A DNA stretch of 64,000 nt from Siderastrea radians. Its lineage: Eukaryota > Cnidaria > Anthozoa > Scleractinia > Rhizangiidae. The stretch spans positions 1 through 64,000 of the forward strand of contig CAXHKT010000163.1 in the NCBI GenBank assembly GCA_964017195.1, given 5' to 3'. A program made the position numbers and the translations under genes. How positions within the stretch are numbered: position 1 is the stretch's first letter; every line of letters starts with the position of its first letter. The notes below the pieces were generated by a model, which saw nothing but the letters and a program-made list of their open reading frames with translations, ran no database searches and was not told where the DNA came from. This document shows positions 60,401 to 64,000 of the stretch, one piece after another.

Positions 60401-63400
60401 TTTCAAAAATCCGGGTATATATTGGCATGAAATGGGCTAAAATGGCCAAGAAATGCTGAAGAGGCCGCTCATCAGCCAGAATTCGGTCATTTTTTGCCAT
60501 CTGACAACAATTGCTTGCAATATCTACCTGGATTTTTGAAAAGGTGGCTCCTGAAGATTTGCCCATTTTGGCCGGAACGACACCGAAACCGGGTTTTTTG
60601 GACTCCCATGAGCCTAGAAACCACACGCGAGAGAAGAGAGAAGGGAGGGGAGAGAGGGGAGAAGAAAAAAGGACTGCTGGCACTCATAATTTTTATATTG
60701 CCTACTTTGGAGATAGTTTCTGAACGACAAAAAAGTGCTCGCGACACACCGCTCGGACACCTCCACCGAGCGGTACCGTTTTCAAAAATCCGGGTATATA
60801 TTGGCATGAAATGGGCTAAAATGGCCAAGAAATGCTGAAGAGGCCGCTCATCAGCCAGAATTCGGTCATTTTTTGCCATCTGACAACAATTGCTTGCAAT
60901 ATCTACCTGGATTTTTGAAAAGGTGGCTCCTGAAGATTTGCCCATTTTGGCCGGAACGACACCGAAACCGGGTTTTTTGGACTCCCATGAGCCTAGAAAC
61001 CACACGCGAGAGAAGAGAGAAGGGAGGGGAGAGAGGGGAGAAGAAAAAAGGACTGCTGGCACTCATAATTTTTATATTGCCTACTTTGGAGATAGTTTCT
61101 GAACGACAAAAAAGTGCTCGCGACACACCGCTCGGACACCTCCACCGAGCGGTACCGTTTTCAAAAATCCGGGTATATATTGGCATGAAATGGGCTAAAA
61201 TGGCCAAGAAATGCTGAAGAGGCCGCTCATCAGCCAGAATTCGGTCATTTTTTGCCATCTGACAACAATTGCTTGCAATATCTACCTGGATTTTTGAAAA
61301 GGTGGCTCCTGAAGATTTGCCCATTTTGGCCGGAACGACACCGAAACCGTGTTTTTTGGACTCCCATGAGCCTAGAAACCACACGCGAGAGAAGAGAGAA
61401 GGGAGGGGAGAGAGGGGAGAAGAAAAAAGGACTGCTGGCACTCATAATTTTTATATTGCCTACTTTGGAGATAGTTTCTGAACGACAAAAAAGTGCTCGC
61501 GACACACCGCTCGGACACCTCCACCGAGCGGTACCGTTTTCAAAAATCCGGGTATATATTGGCATGAAATGGGCTAAAATGGCCAAGAAATGCTGAAGAG
61601 GCCGCTCATCAGCCAGAATTCGGTCATTTTTTGCCATCTGACAACAATTGCTTGCAATATCTACCTGGATTTTTGAAAAGGTGGCTCCTGAAGATTTGCC
61701 CATTTTGGCCGGAACGACACCGAAACAGGGTTTTTTGGACTCCCATGAGCCTAAAAACCACACGCGAGAGAAGAGAGAAGGGAGGGGAGAGAGGGGAGAA
61801 GAAAAAAGGACTGCTGGCACTCATAATTTTTATATTGCCTACTTTGGAGATAGTTTCTGAACGACAAAAAAGTGCTCGCGACACACCGCTCGGATACCTC
61901 CACCGAGCGGTACCGTTTTCAAAAATCCGGGTATATATTGGCATGAAATGGGCTAAAATGGCCAAGAAATGCTGAAGAGGCCGCTCATCAGCCAGAATTC
62001 GGTCATTTTTTGCCATCTGACAACAATTGCTTGCAATATCTACCTGGATTTTTGAAAAGGTGGCTCCTGAAGATTTGCCCATTTTGGCCGGAACGACACC
62101 GAAACCGGGTTTTTTGGACTCCCATGAGCCTAGAAAGCACACGCGAGAGAAGAGAGAAGGGAGGGGAGAGAGGGGAGAAGAAAAAAGGACTGCTGGCACT
62201 CATAATTTTTATATTGCCTACTTTGGAGATAGTTTCTGAACGACAAAAAAGTGCTCGCGACACACCGCTCGGACACCTCCACCGAGCGGTACCGTTTTCA
62301 AAAATCCGGGTATATATTGGCATGAAATGGGCTAAAATGGCCAAGAAATGCTGAAGAGGCCGCTCATCAGCCAGAATTCGGTCATTTTTTGCCATCTGAC
62401 AACAATTGCTTGCAATATCTACCTGGATTTTTGAAAAGGTGGCTCCTGAAGATTTGCCCATTTTGGCCGGAACGACACCGAAACCGGGTTTTTTGGACTC
62501 CCATGAGCCTAGAAACCACACGCGAGAGAAGAGAGAAGGGAGGGGAGAGAGGGGAGAAGAAAAAAGGACTGCTGGCACTCATAATTTTTATATTGCCTAC
62601 TTTGGAGATAGTTTCTGAACGACAAAAAAGTGCTCGCGACACACCGCTCGGACACCTCCACCGAGCGGTACCGTTTTCAAAAATCCGGGTATATATTGGC
62701 ATGAAATGGGCTAAAATGGCCAAGAAATGCTGAAGAGGCCGCTCATCAGCCAGAATTCGGTCATTTTTTGCCATCTGACAACAATTGCTTGCAATATCTA
62801 CCTGGATTTTTGAAAAGGTGGCTCCTGAAGATTTGCCCATTTTGGCCGGAACGACACCGAAACCGGGTTTTTTGGACTCCCATGAGCCTAGAAACCACAC
62901 GCGAGAGAAGAGAGAAGGGAGGGGAGAGAGGGGAGAAGAAAAAAGGACTGCTGGCACTCATAATTTTTATATTGCCTACTTTGGAGATAGTTTCTGAACG
63001 ACAAAAAAGTGCTCGCGACACACCGCTCGGACACCTCCACCGAGCGGTACCGTTTTCAAAAATCCGGGTATATATTGGCATGAAATGGGCTAAAATGGCC
63101 AAGAAATGCTGAAGAGGCCGCTCATCAGCCAGAATTCGGTCATTTTTTGCCATCTGACAACAATTGCTTGCAATATCTACCTGGATTTTTGAAAAGGTGG
63201 CTCCTGAAGATTTGCCCATTTTGGCCGGAACGACACCGAAACCGTGTTTTTTGGACTCCCATGAGCCTAGAAACCACACGCGAGAGAAGAGAGAAGGGAG
63301 GGGAGAGAGGGGAGAAGAAAAAAGGACTGCTGGCACTCATAATTTTTATATTGCCTACTTTGGAGATAGTTTCTGAACGACAAAAAAGTGCTCGCGACAC

Positions 63401-63518
63401 ACCGCTCGGACACCTCCACCGAGCGGTACCGTTTTCAAAAATCCGGGTATATATTGGCATGAAATGGGCTAAAATGGCCAAGAAATGCTGAAGAGGCCGC
63501 TCATCAGCCAGAATTCGG
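57455..63518. repeat. 5-monomer phase (1,895 bp) at the right end
   Basis: AAACCGTGTT monomers recur at 57455, 59350, 61245 and 63140, each 1,895 bp apart with four other monomers between. The third unit differs inside (AAACAGGGTT monomer at 61624, GAAAGCAC at 62003), so spacing is better conserved than content. The same 1,895-bp step separates 52424 and 54319. Confidence 0.75.
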
Positions 63519-64000
63519 TCATTTTTTGCCATCTGACAACAATTGCTTGCAATATCTACCTGGATTTTTGAAAAGGTGGCTCCTGAAGATTTGCCCATTT
63601 TGGCCGGAACGACACCGAAACCGGGTTTTTTGGACTCCCATGAGCCTAGAAACCACACGCGAGAGAAGAGAGAAGGGAGGGGAGAGAGGGGAGAAGAAAA
63701 AAGGACTGCTGGCACTCATAATTTTTATATTGCCTACTTTGGAGATAGTTTCTGAACGACAAAAAAGTGCTCGCGACACACCGCTCGGACACCTCCACCG
63801 AGCGGTACCGTTTTCAAAAATCCGGGTATATATTGGCATGAAATGGGCTAAAATGGCCAAGAAATGCTGAAGAGGCCGCTCATCAGCCAGAATTCGGTCA
63901 TTTTTTGCCATCTGACAACAATTGCTTGCAATATCTACCTGGATTTTTGAAAAGGTGGCTCCTGAAGATTTGCCCATTTTGGCCGGAACGACACCGAAAC

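Larger units (their letters stand above)
29329..64000. repeat. 379-bp satellite tandem array, block 2 (right of the transposon)
   Basis: The same monomer continues in the same orientation and phase. Between 29334 and 63898 there are exactly 89 monomer steps after removing eight 104-bp duplications, the +2 at 33125, the +1 in the 30471 copy (an extra A in the purine tract) and the -2 in the 35022 copy (CT lost near 35350). The array runs off the window edge. New variants from 35.4 kb on: GAAAGCAC, AAACCGTGTT, AAACAGGGTT with CCTAAAAA and GGATACC, GAATTCGCTC, and GAGACCGCTC. Confidence 0.98.

Noticed and set aside
1..64000. Ribosomal DNA spacer sub-repeats
   Set aside because: No rRNA gene sequence flanks or interrupts the array, and 62 kb of uninterrupted sub-repeat without an rRNA unit would be very unusual.

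Overview
The window is almost entirely one tandem satellite array. A monomer of 379 bp repeats head to tail from base 1 to base 64000, in about 163 copies: 72 whole steps between 325 and 27921, 89 between 29334 and 63898, plus the partial copies at the ends. Copies differ by only a few substitutions. A 1,031-bp non-autonomous DNA transposon interrupts the array once (28298-29328) and duplicated a 3-bp target. I find no protein-coding gene, tRNA, rRNA, CRISPR array or prokaryotic operon. The many small ORFs are one satellite sequence read in several frames. This is eukaryotic constitutive heterochromatin in character (satellite with higher-order repeats plus a miniature inverted-repeat transposon). 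The species, and whether the locus is centromeric, pericentromeric or subtelomeric, cannot be told from sequence alone.

Monomer anatomy (example copy 325-703). Two facing arms of a 25-bp inverted repeat (356-380 and 617-641, 2 mismatches) bound a roughly 275-bp module. The module holds a 45-nt homopurine tract (467-511) and a perfect 9-bp stem with a 9-nt loop (586-612). The remaining 104 bp is a 'core' carrying the EcoRI site GAATTC. Eleven places in the array have a core with no module: three are 102 bp long (14283, 16280, 19035) and eight are 104 bp (35710 to 56904). The module is therefore a discrete inverted-repeat-bounded block, and the satellite may have arisen from a MITE-like insertion into a shorter repeat.

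Layout. 1-6.7 kb: 7-monomer higher-order repeat (HOR, 2,653 bp). 7.5-12.1 kb: 6-monomer HOR (2,274 bp). 14-20.3 kb: nearly uniform monomers with three 102-bp core duplications. 20.3-26.8 kb: mixture including a 3-monomer period. 26.8-33.5 kb: a block sharing a G variant in the purine tract, containing the transposon and a 2-monomer HOR (758 bp). 33.5-35.4 kb: a short island of the 1-6.7 kb type. 35.4-64 kb: a different family with 104-bp core duplications, a 5.1-kb block repeated at an offset of 9,891 bp, and a 5-monomer (1,895-bp) phase near the end. Nothing points to genes acting together. The patterns record repeated unequal exchange or amplification, followed by a single transposon insertion.
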